A stretch of 64,000 nt of DNA from Candidatus Aminicenantota bacterium (GTDB taxonomy: Bacteria; Acidobacteriota; Aminicenantia; Aminicenantales; UBA4085), in contig PLMN01000030.1 in assembly GCA_003141555.1 (NCBI GenBank), forward strand, positions 30,095 through 94,094, in the 5' to 3' direction. The notes under the pieces are model-generated. The model saw only the letters and a program-made list of their open reading frames with translations, made no database searches and was not told where the DNA came from. Numbering within the stretch: the stretch's first letter is position 1; every line of letters starts with the position of its first letter. Shown here one piece after another: positions 17,232 through 25,036 of this stretch. The position numbers and the translations under genes were made by a program.

Positions 17232-17629
17232 TGCTTTATGTGGGCGAGGGCCGCGACCGCTTCGCCCAAAAATACGGGAATCACCGAAGAAAAACCCGCC
17301 GCGAAGGCTAAAAGCTTCTTCGGATAAAGAAGAATTATAATCAAAAAGACCGCCAGAATCAACACGAAGCGGAGGCCGTAGAGGAGGATTCCGGAGCGCA
17401 GCGCCTGCGCTTTTCCCCTGGCAAGGACGCGGTCGAGCGAGCTTTTGAGCCAGAGGAAGCCGACCGCGGCCAGGGCGCCGCCGGCAAGGAAGAAGACCCC
17501 GGCGAGGGGGCTGAAAATGAGCCCGACCGGGACGGCGAAGAACGCGGCGAAGGCGACGACCTCGAACGGGATGCGGCGCAGGATCTTTTCTTCGAGCGGA
17601 TCGGGTTGGGAGGGGGATTGGTCAGGCAT
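17219..17629 (-). CDS. ATP synthase subunit I-like membrane protein
   Basis: A 136-residue protein with four hydrophobic segments (about residues 23-40, 44-60, 83-102 and 106-125). Size, topology and position directly before atpB match AtpI (ATP synthase I chain, PF03899-type), which assists c-ring assembly. It overlaps atpB by 13 bp. Sequence identity to characterised AtpI is weak in such families, so the call leans on context. Confidence 0.75.
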   Translation of the reverse strand: MPDQSPSQPDPLEEKILRRIPFEVVAFAAFFAVPVGLIFSPLAGVFFLAGGALAAVGFLWLKSSLDRVLARGKAQALRSGILLYGLRFVLILAVFLIIILLYPKKLLAFAAGFSSVIPVFLGEAVAALAHIKQWKV

Positions 17630-17640
17630 GGCTTATGGTC

Positions 17641-17690
17641 CTTAGTGCTCGGAGGGTCCTGTCACCGACCAGCCCCACCGGCGGCCTCCG
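17641..17690. repeat. Repeat family C fragment
   Basis: GGGTCCTGTCACCGACCAGC followed by CCCACCGGCGGCC resembles the GGGTCCTGTCGCCGGCCAGC elements at 46.5 kb, 34.1 kb and 63.8 kb. It lies in the gap between the two small F0 accessory genes. Confidence 0.6.
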
Positions 17691-17706
17691 GAAAAAGGGG
17701 GCACAC

Positions 17707-17777
17707 GGAAAAAGGGGACACAGAACCACAAATTCTTTTTGCTGACTGAAGGCAAGTGTTCTGTGTCCCCTTTTTCC
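17707..17777. repeat. Inverted repeat element (family A) within the F0 gene block
   Basis: A perfect 20-bp inverted pair (17707-17726 and 17758-17777; core GGGGACACAGAAC) around a 31-bp loop. The core is identical to that of the element at 13942-14010. It splits atpZ from the atpI-like gene. Confidence 0.85.
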
Positions 17778-17785
17778 GTCCTTTT

Positions 17786-17995
17786 TCATTCCAAATCACT
17801 GTCTTTAAGCTTGCTGACTCCGCGGATCAGGCTGATCAACCCCGAGGCGACGCCCATCAGGGTCAGGATCATGAGCAGCCAGGGCTTCGTCCCCAGCCAT
17901 TTGTCGAGATAATAGCCGGCAAACAGCCCTATGGCGATGGACGACGGCAGCATCAGGCCCAGGGCGCTCAGATCGGCCAGCTTGCGGTAGTCCAT
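17786..17995 (-). CDS. atpZ: AtpZ/AtpI-type F0F1 accessory protein
   Basis: A 69-residue protein with two membrane helices (about 11-30 and 38-58) separated by YYLDKWLGTKPW. This G-Y-x-L-D-x-x-x-G-T-x-P pattern is characteristic of the AtpZ/ATPase gene-1 family that assists ion-coupled ATP synthase assembly and Mg2+/Ca2+ handling. It is the first gene of the atpZ-atpI-atpB-atpE block; a family A palindrome separates it from the next gene by about 155 bp. Confidence 0.85.
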   Translation of the reverse strand: MDYRKLADLSALGLMLPSSIAIGLFAGYYLDKWLGTKPWLLMILTLMGVASGLISLIRGVSKLKDSDLE

Positions 17996-18073
17996 ACGCC
18001 TTCATTGTAGGGGGCGGGGAGCGGATTGTCAAAAGAACTCGAAAAGCGCCGGGCTTTTGGATAAAATAGGAGC

Positions 18074-18433
18074 ATGGGAATATCAAAAGGGCGGGTTTTT
18101 CTGAAAAAGGTCTCATCGCGGGACCTCAATGTGGTCCGCAAAAAAGAGCAGGGATTGAGAAAACCGATCGAGAGCCAGCCCGGCCGCCGGCCGTCTCCTC
18201 CCAAGGACAAGGGGAAGGGCGGGGAAATCGAGCAGGAATGGGTCCGGGTGCCGATCCAATTGACCAAGGCCCAGGCGTTGCGCCTGAAGGCCGCCGCCGA
18301 GGAGCGCCGCATGACGATCGCCGAGCTCGTACGCGCCGCCGTCGACCATTACCTGGCCGGCACGGCGCCCCCGAAGCCCGGCGCGCCGACCTTGACCCGG
18401 GAAGAGCTGGAGAATCTGTTCAAGGACCGGTGA
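18074..18433 (+). CDS. Ribbon-helix-helix (CopG-like) DNA-binding protein
   Basis: A 119-residue protein with a basic, disordered N-terminal half and a ribbon-helix-helix domain at about residues 57-97 (strand VRVPIQLT, then helices KAQALRLKAAAEER and TIAELVRAAVDHYL). Such domains dimerise and bind operator DNA. The start ATG at 18074 has AGGAGC just upstream and a possible -10 box (TAAAAT, 18062-18067) very close to it. No toxin gene is adjacent; NAD kinase follows after 40 bp. Target unknown. Confidence 0.75.
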   Translation: MGISKGRVFLKKVSSRDLNVVRKKEQGLRKPIESQPGRRPSPPKDKGKGGEIEQEWVRVPIQLTKAQALRLKAAAEERRMTIAELVRAAVDHYLAGTAPPKPGAPTLTREELENLFKDR

Positions 18434-18473
18434 GGACGAGCGGCGCCAGAGCGGCATTTTGGATTCTGAAATC

Positions 18474-19418
18474 ATGAAGAAAGCGCGGAATGTCATGAGC
18501 TCAATCCGCAGTGTCGGCGTCGTCGTCAAGCCTCATGCTCCCCGGATCGAGAGCGCGCTGGCCCAGCTCGGCGCCTATCTGGAGGCGCGCGGGGTCAAAT
18601 GGGTTCTTGAGGAGGCCGCGGCGGCGCTGGTCGCAAAGGAACGGGGGGGAAAAGCGGGCGGCAAAGGCGGGCGGAGAGGGACAAGCGGCACGGGCGGCGG
18701 GAGCACGGGGCGCGGCGTCCCGCGCGAGCGTGTCCCGGAGCTGGCCGACCTCGTGGTCGTGCTCGGGGGCGACGGCACGCTGCTCAGCATCGCCCATATC
18801 GCCGCGCGGCGGGGCGTGCCGGTCCTGGGGGTAAACATGGGCAGCCTCGGCTTTCTGACCGAGGTCCCGCTCCAGGAGATGGCCCTGACCCTCGACGCGC
18901 TGTTCGAGGGCCGCGAGGACCTGATCTATCCCCGGATGCTCCTCGAGGCCCGGTTCAACGGCCGGCCCGAATCCGAGCTCTGCCTGAACGATGTCGTTAT
19001 CAACAAGGGCGCCCTGGCGCGCATGATCCACATCAAGATCTGGATCGACGACCGCGAGGTCGAGACCATGCGGGCCGACGGCCTGATCGTGGCCACGCCC
19101 ACGGGATCGACGGCCTACTCCCTGTCGGCGGGCGGGCCCATCCTCCAGCCGCCCATCCCCGCCTTGCTCCTGACGCCGATCTGCCCCCACACTCTGACTT
19201 TCCGGCCGATCGTCATCTCCTCGGAATCAAAGGTCCGGATCCAGCTTCTGACCTCGGGCGAAGAGGTTAGGCTGGCCTTCGACGGCCGGCGCAGCTTCCT
19301 CATCAAAAAGAACGACGTGATCGAGATCAAGCGGGCGGGGTGCGAGCTGAAGCTGGTGTCGTCCCCGCGCCGAAGCTATTTTGAGCTCATCCGCGAAAAA
19401 TTATCGTGGGGCGACTGA
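18474..19418 (+). CDS. nadK: NAD kinase
   Basis: Phosphorylates NAD to NADP. The 314-residue protein has the GGDGT motif, NMGSLGFLTE, LNDVVINKG and the catalytic/glycine-rich ADGLIVATPTGSTAYSLSAG, then a C-terminal PICPHTLTFRP. A Gly/Arg/Ser-rich insert of about 28 residues (roughly 56-83 of this reading) precedes GGDGT and is not a family feature. I use the ATG at 18474; TTG at 18459 and ATG at 18495 are alternatives, and no start has a strong ribosome-binding site. Convergent with dxs. Confidence 0.92.
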   Translation: MKKARNVMSSIRSVGVVVKPHAPRIESALAQLGAYLEARGVKWVLEEAAAALVAKERGGKAGGKGGRRGTSGTGGGSTGRGVPRERVPELADLVVVLGGDGTLLSIAHIAARRGVPVLGVNMGSLGFLTEVPLQEMALTLDALFEGREDLIYPRMLLEARFNGRPESELCLNDVVINKGALARMIHIKIWIDDREVETMRADGLIVATPTGSTAYSLSAGGPILQPPIPALLLTPICPHTLTFRPIVISSESKVRIQLLTSGEEVRLAFDGRRSFLIKKNDVIEIKRAGCELKLVSSPRRSYFELIREKLSWGD

Positions 19419-19450
19419 GAGCCAAAAGTCATTCCGACACCTTTTACTTG

Positions 19451-21322
19451 TCACTTGTAGAAAGTGAGGATCCGTTCGGTTAATCCGTCCGCGTCCAGGC
19501 GCAGCAGCTTCCTGATCTCAGCCTGCTTCCCCATCATGTAGGGCTCGACGGGCAGGCCGACGCTCAGAAACCTCACCCCGAACCGCCCGTTCCGGTCCAG
19601 GAGCTCGCGGACCCCGCTCCCGAACCCGCCGACCGCCACCGCCTCTTCGGCGGTCACGATCGTCCGGCCCTCGTCCGCGTATTTCAGGATCGCCTCCTCG
19701 TCGAGGGGCAGGGCGAACTTCGCGTCGATGACCGCCAGGCTGATGCCCTCGGCCTCCAGCCTCTTCGCAGCCTCGAGCGCCGGGTAGACCATGCTGCCGT
19801 AGGCAATCAGGAGGTCGCGTCCCTCCTTCAGCGTCTCGCTCCGGCCGAGGGGCACATCCTTGAACTCGGCGTCGAGCGGCACGCCGACGACTTCGCCTTT
19901 GGGGAAGCGTATGGCGACGGGGTGGCCGTAGCCGAACGCGGCTTTGAGCATATGCTGGAGCTGGTTCTCGTCGCGCGGGGCCATGAGGATGATGTTGGGC
20001 ATGTGGCGCAGGTAGGCGATGTCGTTGACGCCCTGGTGGGTCGGGCCGTCGTCGGGCACGACGCCCGACCGGTCGAGGGCGAAGATCACGGGCAGGTCCT
20101 GGAGGCAGACGTCGTGGTAGACCTGATCGTAGGCCCGCTGGAGGAACGTGGAGTAGATGGCGCACACGGGCTTATAGCCGCTGAGGGCCAGGCCGGCGGC
20201 GAAGTTCACGGCGTGCTGCTCGGCGATACCGACGTCGTACAGCCGCTCGGGGAACTTCTCGGCGAAGGGCGTGAGCCCCGTGCCCTCAAGCATGGCCGCC
20301 GTGATGGCGATGACCTTGTCGTCGCCTTCGGCGATCCGGGTCAGGGTCCGTCCGAAGACGGCCGAGTAGGACGTCTTGCCCCGGGCCGCCGTCGGCTCGC
20401 CGGTCTCGACGTCGAACGGCACGGCGCCGTGGAAATGCTCGGGATTCTCGACGGCGGGATGGTAGCCCTCGCCCTTGCGGGTTACGCAGTGGATGAGCAC
20501 CGGGCCGTCATCGTAGGACTTCGCTTCCTTGAACACCTCGATGAGCGAAGGGAGGCTGTGGCCCTGGACGGGCCCGATGTAGCGCAGACCGAGCTCCTCG
20601 AACAGGAGGCCGGGGAAGAATGTTTTCTTGAAGAGGTCCTCCATGGCCCGGCCGGCCTTGATCATCGGCCAGCCGAAGCCGGGAATCGACTTGAGGACCG
20701 TCTTGGCGTAGTCCTTGACCCGGAGGTAGTGCTGGCCGGTGGCGAGGTAGGAGAGGTATTTCGAGAGGGCGCCGACGCTCGGCGAGATCGACATCTCGTT
20801 GTAATTGAGGACGATGATGACCTTCTCCCGGAGGTGTCCGATCTGGTTGAGCGCCTCCCAGGCGACGCCCCCGGTCAGGCCGCCGTCGCCCACAACGGCG
20901 ATGACCTTGTGATCCTCATGGCGCTTCTCGCGGGCCACGGCCAGGCCGAGGGCGGCCGACAGGGCGGTCGAAGCATGGCCGGTGTTGAAGACGTCGTGCG
21001 GGCTCTCGTCGCGGCTCGGGAAGCCGAGGATCCCGCCCCGGCGGCGCAGGCTGCGGAAGGCGTCGCGGCGACCGGTGAGGATCTTGTGGGCATAGGCCTG
21101 GTGGCCGACGTCCCAGATGATCTTGTCGCGCGGGGAGTCGAAGACGTAGTGGAGGGCGATCGTCAGCTCGACGACGCCCAGGTTGGAGGCGAGATGGCCG
21201 CCGTTCTTGGAAACCACGTCGATGATCGTGGCCCGGATCTCGGCCGCAAGATTGATCAACTCCTTGGGCGAGAGCTTTTTCAGATCCTCGGGGCTCGAAA
21301 TCCTGTCTAAAAGCTTGTTCAT
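19451..21322 (-). CDS. dxs: 1-deoxy-D-xylulose-5-phosphate synthase
   Basis: First enzyme of the MEP isoprenoid pathway: condenses pyruvate and glyceraldehyde-3-phosphate using thiamine diphosphate. The 623-residue protein shows VFNTGHAS (catalytic His region), GDGGLTGGVAWEALN (thiamine diphosphate motif), DRSGVVPDDGPTHQG and the transketolase C-terminal domain, with normal length. It follows ispA on the same strand with a 106-bp gap that holds a dispersed repeat; both genes feed isoprenoid synthesis. Confidence 0.96.
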   Translation of the reverse strand: MNKLLDRISSPEDLKKLSPKELINLAAEIRATIIDVVSKNGGHLASNLGVVELTIALHYVFDSPRDKIIWDVGHQAYAHKILTGRRDAFRSLRRRGGILGFPSRDESPHDVFNTGHASTALSAALGLAVAREKRHEDHKVIAVVGDGGLTGGVAWEALNQIGHLREKVIIVLNYNEMSISPSVGALSKYLSYLATGQHYLRVKDYAKTVLKSIPGFGWPMIKAGRAMEDLFKKTFFPGLLFEELGLRYIGPVQGHSLPSLIEVFKEAKSYDDGPVLIHCVTRKGEGYHPAVENPEHFHGAVPFDVETGEPTAARGKTSYSAVFGRTLTRIAEGDDKVIAITAAMLEGTGLTPFAEKFPERLYDVGIAEQHAVNFAAGLALSGYKPVCAIYSTFLQRAYDQVYHDVCLQDLPVIFALDRSGVVPDDGPTHQGVNDIAYLRHMPNIILMAPRDENQLQHMLKAAFGYGHPVAIRFPKGEVVGVPLDAEFKDVPLGRSETLKEGRDLLIAYGSMVYPALEAAKRLEAEGISLAVIDAKFALPLDEEAILKYADEGRTIVTAEEAVAVGGFGSGVRELLDRNGRFGVRFLSVGLPVEPYMMGKQAEIRKLLRLDADGLTERILTFYK

Positions 21323-21357
21323 GCGGACGACCGTTTTAAATATTGATTATACAACAA

Positions 21358-21422
21358 ACTTGCCGTCATCCCGACCAGGCGCTTGCTTCGTCGCTCCGCA
21401 AGAGCGGCGCTCCTCGCAATGA
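21358..21422. repeat. Dispersed repeat (family E) between ispA and dxs
   Basis: Contains CGTCATCCCGACCAG, a short hairpin GCTCCGCAAGAGCGG, and CTCGCAATGACACGC, the same modules as in the fucokinase gene at 10843-10925. It fills most of the ispA-dxs gap. Confidence 0.6.
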
Positions 21423-21428
21423 CACGCT

Positions 21429-22292
21429 TCACCCCTCCGTCAGCCGGCGGGCGAGGAGGCGCAGGTCGGGGGATTTGATCGCGGCGGCGGACAGGGCGGC
21501 GAGGGCGGCCCCGACGTTGAAGGCGACGGCGTGGCGCGCCCGGTCGAGGCCGAAGACCCGGGCGTAATTGGGCACGGCCGGCACGCCCTTCCGCGGCTTC
21601 TCGTCGGCGTCGTGGATGTCGTCCCGGATCTGAAAGGCCAGGCCGAGGTGCTCGCCGTAGAGCGTCAGAGCCTTGAGCTCGGCGGCCCGGGCCCCGGCGG
21701 CGCGGGCGCCCGCCCGGACGGATTCGACGATCAGGGCGCCGGTCTTCTTGATCATGAGCTCGATCAGACTTTGCTCGGTCGCGCTCCCGGGGGCATAGGT
21801 GATGTCGAGAAGCTGGCCGCCGATCATGCCGTCCACTCCGGCCAGGCGGGCGGTCTCGTGGAGGATGCGGGCCTTGGCGGCCTGGAGGCCGCGCGGCACG
21901 GCGGCCGCGGCCATGATCTCGAAGGCCAGGGTCAGCAGGCCGTCCCCGGCGAGGAGGGCGATGTCCTCCCCGAATTCGCGGTGGCAGCTCGGCCGGCCGC
22001 GGCGGAAATCGTCGTCGTCCATGCAGGGCAGGTCGTCATGGACCAGGGAATAGGTATGGATGAGCTCGAGGCCGCAGGCGAAGGGCAGGGCGACGTCCTC
22101 GTCCCCGCCGAGCGCCGACGCGGCCGAGAGGCAGAGGAGCGGCCGGAAGCGCTTGCCGCCGCCGAGCGCCGAGTAGCGCATGGCCTTGTCAAGCGGCGTA
22201 TCGCGGCGGGCGAGGATGCTCTCGAGGGCGGCCTCGACCGTTCTCTTGCGCCGCTCCAGCCGGCGTTCGGAGGTCACGGTGCCCATCGTCAT
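21429..22292 (-). CDS. ispA: Farnesyl/geranylgeranyl diphosphate synthase
   Basis: A 287-residue trans-prenyltransferase condensing IPP with allylic diphosphates. The first Asp-rich motif is DDLPCMDDDDFRRGRPSCH (with the two-residue insertion of the bacterial FPP type) and the second is FQIRDDIHD; GGGKRFRPLL binds IPP. Product length cannot be read with certainty. Position between the xse genes and dxs is a very common gene order. An ATG two codons later is an alternative start. Confidence 0.92.
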   Translation of the reverse strand: MTMGTVTSERRLERRKRTVEAALESILARRDTPLDKAMRYSALGGGKRFRPLLCLSAASALGGDEDVALPFACGLELIHTYSLVHDDLPCMDDDDFRRGRPSCHREFGEDIALLAGDGLLTLAFEIMAAAAVPRGLQAAKARILHETARLAGVDGMIGGQLLDITYAPGSATEQSLIELMIKKTGALIVESVRAGARAAGARAAELKALTLYGEHLGLAFQIRDDIHDADEKPRKGVPAVPNYARVFGLDRARHAVAFNVGAALAALSAAAIKSPDLRLLARRLTEG

Positions 22293-22300
22293 TCTCCTAA

Positions 22301-22444
22301 AATCGGTGACAGTAACCTGATTTCCGAATTTCGAATTATTCTGCCTGGGGAAATGAAGCCGAATTCATTTTCAGCCGGCGATAGCGAAAATTTGTATTGC
22401 CATTCCTGCAATTTAATTCGGAAATCAGGTTACTGTCACCGATT
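22301..22444. repeat. MITE-like element with 30-bp perfect terminal inverted repeats (family B)
   Basis: Ends 22301-22330 and 22415-22444 are exact reverse complements, starting AATCGGTGACAGTAACC; the 84-bp interior is AT-richer and contains smaller palindromes. A related, partly decayed element is at 41919-42038. It occupies the whole gap between xseB and ispA. No coding capacity. Confidence 0.9.
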
Positions 22445-22447
22445 GTT

Positions 22448-22822
22448 TTAGAAGGGGAGGACGTCGTCATCCTCGGGCTTCTTCTTCGCGGGCTTCTTCG
22501 CGGGTGCGTCTCCGGCGTCGGGCTTGCTCGCGCCGTCCTCGGCCGCTTCCTCTTCCTCGCCCTTCTCCTCCTCCCCTTCCCCCTCGTCCTCGCCTTCGAG
22601 GTCGAACGGCGCGCGGCGCGTCGCTCCCTTCTCGTCCTTGAGCAGGATCTCGATCTTCTTCTCGGCCCGGTCGAGCTCGTCGCGCAGGAACCGGGCGAGC
22701 TTGACGCCCTTCTCGAACAGGGCCAGCGACTCGTTCAGGCTGAGCTTCCCTTTCTCGAGCTTGTCGACGGTCTGCTCCAGGTCGGCCAGCGCCTTCTCGA
22801 AATTCAGGTCCTTGTCCTTCAT
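22448..22822 (-). CDS. xseB: Exodeoxyribonuclease VII small subunit with acidic tail
   Basis: Residues 1 to about 65 match XseB (FEKALADLEQTVDKLEKG and LNESLALFEKGVKLARF), the helical hairpin that binds the large subunit. The remaining 55 or so residues are an acidic, then Lys/Pro-rich low-complexity tail (EGEDEGEGEEEKGEEEE) absent from the usual 70-85-residue protein. The large subunit xseA lies 13 bp upstream. The stop codon is only a few bases from the family B element, raising the chance that the 3' end was remodelled by repeats. Confidence 0.9.
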   Translation of the reverse strand: MKDKDLNFEKALADLEQTVDKLEKGKLSLNESLALFEKGVKLARFLRDELDRAEKKIEILLKDEKGATRRAPFDLEGEDEGEGEEEKGEEEEAAEDGASKPDAGDAPAKKPAKKKPEDDDVLPF

Positions 22823-22835
22823 CGTCGCCTCCTCG

Positions 22836-24197
22836 TCATTCGTCCTCGGCGCCGGCCTTGGCGGAAACGCCGCCGGCGCGCGATTCGATCTCCTTCTCCC
22901 GGTCGACCGCCTCGACCCGGCAACGGAATTCGCCCTTATAGAACGAGACGAGCATCTCGTCGGCGGCCGCCACCGCGTCGATGGAGATCACCGCCCGCCC
23001 GCCGTCCGCCGACCAGCAGAGCGCGTAGCCCTTGCGCATCACCGCGAGCGGGCTGAGGGCGTGAAGCTTCGCGGCCAGGCTCTCCCATGCGCCCTGCTTG
23101 TCCCGCAGGGCCGCCCGGAAGCCGCCGCCGATCCTCTCCGCGGCGAGCTCGGCCTTCGCCCGCGCGTCGGCGATCCGGCGCCGCTCGCCGCGCACGACCT
23201 CCCAGGCCCGCTCCTCGAGCCGGTCGACGTCCTGGCCGAGGTTCACCAGCTTCAGCTTGTAGTTCTGGAAGATGCGATGCTGGGCGAGCGTCACGACCTC
23301 GCCCCGCCGCTCCCCGATCTCGAACCTCAGGCTCTGGACCGCGCGGCGCTCGAGGTTGTCGATGCGTTCGACGAATGCCGCCTCGGTCTCGACCACCATC
23401 TCGGCCGCGGCTGTGGGCGTCGACGCCCGGATGTCGGCGACGAAGTCGGCGATCGTGAAATCGACCTCGTGGCCGACCGCCGAGATGACGGGCACCGGCG
23501 ACCGGGCGATCGCCCGGGCCACGATCTCCTCGTTGAACGCCCACAAGTCCTCGATCGACCCGCCGCCCCGGCCGACGATGATCGCGTCGAGGTTTCCGAT
23601 CTTCCCCAGGGCCTCGATCCCGGCGACGATCTGGGCCGCCGCGCCCTCGCCCTGGACGCGCGCCGGGTAGATCAGGACCTCGAGCTTCGCGAACCGCCGC
23701 TCGAGCGTCCGGAGGATGTCGATGAGGGCCGCGCCTCTCGGCGAGGTGACGATCCCGATGCGCTTGGGCAGGAGGGGCAGCTTGCGCTTGCGGGCCTGGT
23801 CGAACAGCCCCTCGGCCTTGAGCTTCTCCTTCAGCTGCTCGAAGGCGAGCTGGAGGGCGCCCTTGCCTTGGGGCTCGGCCGCCTCGACGATGAGCTGATA
23901 CTCGCCGCGCGCCTCGTAGACGTTGATCCGGCCGCGGCAGATGAGCTGCTGGCCGTCCTTGACGGCGAACTTCAGGCGGGCGGCGTCGCTCCGCCACATG
24001 ACCGCGCGCACCTGGCTTTTCTCGTCCTTGAGCGAGAAATACATGTGCCCCGAGGGGTGCTTGTGGAAATTGGAGACCTCGCCCGAGACCGCCACCGAGG
24101 GAAAGGCCGCTTCGAGCGTCCCCCGAACGAGCTGGGTCAGCTCGCTGACGGTGAGGACATTGGTCCGAAGGATCGAGCTCGAAAAATCAGTCATCAC
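22836..24197 (-). CDS. xseA: Exodeoxyribonuclease VII large subunit
   Basis: Single-strand exonuclease subunit of 453 residues. The N-terminal OB fold (VSGEVSNFHKHPSGHMYFSLKDE) is followed by the catalytic domain with IGIVTSPRGAALIDILRTL and GRGGGSIEDLWAFNEE, then the long helical region and the C-terminal segment KGYALCWSADG. Its ATG overlaps the stop of the phosphodiesterase gene by 4 bp, and xseB follows, so the set is co-translated. Confidence 0.95.
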   Translation of the reverse strand: MMTDFSSSILRTNVLTVSELTQLVRGTLEAAFPSVAVSGEVSNFHKHPSGHMYFSLKDEKSQVRAVMWRSDAARLKFAVKDGQQLICRGRINVYEARGEYQLIVEAAEPQGKGALQLAFEQLKEKLKAEGLFDQARKRKLPLLPKRIGIVTSPRGAALIDILRTLERRFAKLEVLIYPARVQGEGAAAQIVAGIEALGKIGNLDAIIVGRGGGSIEDLWAFNEEIVARAIARSPVPVISAVGHEVDFTIADFVADIRASTPTAAAEMVVETEAAFVERIDNLERRAVQSLRFEIGERRGEVVTLAQHRIFQNYKLKLVNLGQDVDRLEERAWEVVRGERRRIADARAKAELAAERIGGGFRAALRDKQGAWESLAAKLHALSPLAVMRKGYALCWSADGGRAVISIDAVAAADEMLVSFYKGEFRCRVEAVDREKEIESRAGGVSAKAGAEDE

Positions 24198-25036
24198 CCC
24201 TCTCTGAGGACCTCGCGGGTGATCGACAGGGCCCGCCCCGTCGCCGCATCGATCTCGATGTAGACGGCCGACAAGAACAGGCAGTCTTTGGCCGGCTCGA
24301 AGCGGTGGGGACGGCCCGTCAGGAACTTCTGGATGGCCGGCTCCTTCTGCATGCCGATGACCGAGTCCGAGGCTCCGGCCATCCCGACGTCGGTGATATA
24401 CGCCGTCCCTCCCGGCAGGACGCGCTCGTCCGCCGTGGGCACATGAGTGTGCGTCCCGACGACGGCCGACACGCGCCCGTCGAGGTACCAGCCCATGGCC
24501 TGCTTCTCCGAGGTCGCCTCGGCGTGCAGATCGACCAGAATCGCCTTGGTTTCCGACCGGATCGCCTCGATCGCGATATCCGCCGCCCGGAACGGGCAGT
24601 CGAGCGCCTCCATGAACACCCGCCCCTGCAGGTTCACCACGCCCAGCTTGCGGCCTTGCTCGTCGGACGCCACATACCAGCCGCGGCCCGGGTTCATCGG
24701 CGGGTAGTTCGCCGGCCGGACGAGGCGCGGCTCCCGGTCGAGATAGGCCAGGGCCTCTTTCTTGTCCCAGACGTGATTGCCCGAGGTCAGGACATCGACC
24801 ACGTTGAACAGGTCCCGCCCGATGTCCTCGGTGATGCCGACCCCGCCCGCCGCATTCTCGCCGTTAGCCACGACGAACGCCGGGGCGTACTTCTCCCGCA
24901 GCCCGGACAGGAACGCCCGGACCGCGTTCCGGCCCGGACGGCCGATGATGTCCCCGATGAAGAGGACACCGATTGGAGTTGCCGTGGTCGCGCCACGGGC
25001 GCATGCAACTCCACCCTGTGGCTCTTTATCGGGCAT
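24194..25036 (-). CDS. ymdB: YmdB-family metallophosphoesterase
   Basis: A 280-residue TIGR00282-type phosphodiesterase that acts on 2',3'-cyclic nucleotides in Bacillus. The motifs [39 protein letters not shown] and [10 protein letters not shown] provide the di-metal ligands. The first 20 or so residues are an extension encoded by a DNA palindrome (arms GGAGTTGC at 24976 and GCAACTCC at 25006), so the family-like part begins at TPIGVLFIG. It directly follows rny with an 11-bp overlap, the same pairing as in Firmicutes, and precedes xseA. Confidence 0.9.
   Translation of the reverse strand: MPDKEPQGGVACARGATTATPIGVLFIGDIIGRPGRNAVRAFLSGLREKYAPAFVVANGENAAGGVGITEDIGRDLFNVVDVLTSGNHVWDKKEALAYLDREPRLVRPANYPPMNPGRGWYVASDEQGRKLGVVNLQGRVFMEALDCPFRAADIAIEAIRSETKAILVDLHAEATSEKQAMGWYLDGRVSAVVGTHTHVPTADERVLPGGTAYITDVGMAGASDSVIGMQKEPAIQKFLTGRPHRFEPAKDCLFLSAVYIEIDAATGRALSITREVLREG
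24976..25013. repeat. Small palindrome in the 5' end of ymdB
   Basis: GGAGTTGC/GCAACTCC arms with an inner CCGTGG/CCACGG pair. It encodes the non-conserved N-terminal extension of the phosphodiesterase just after the rny stop. Confidence 0.65.
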
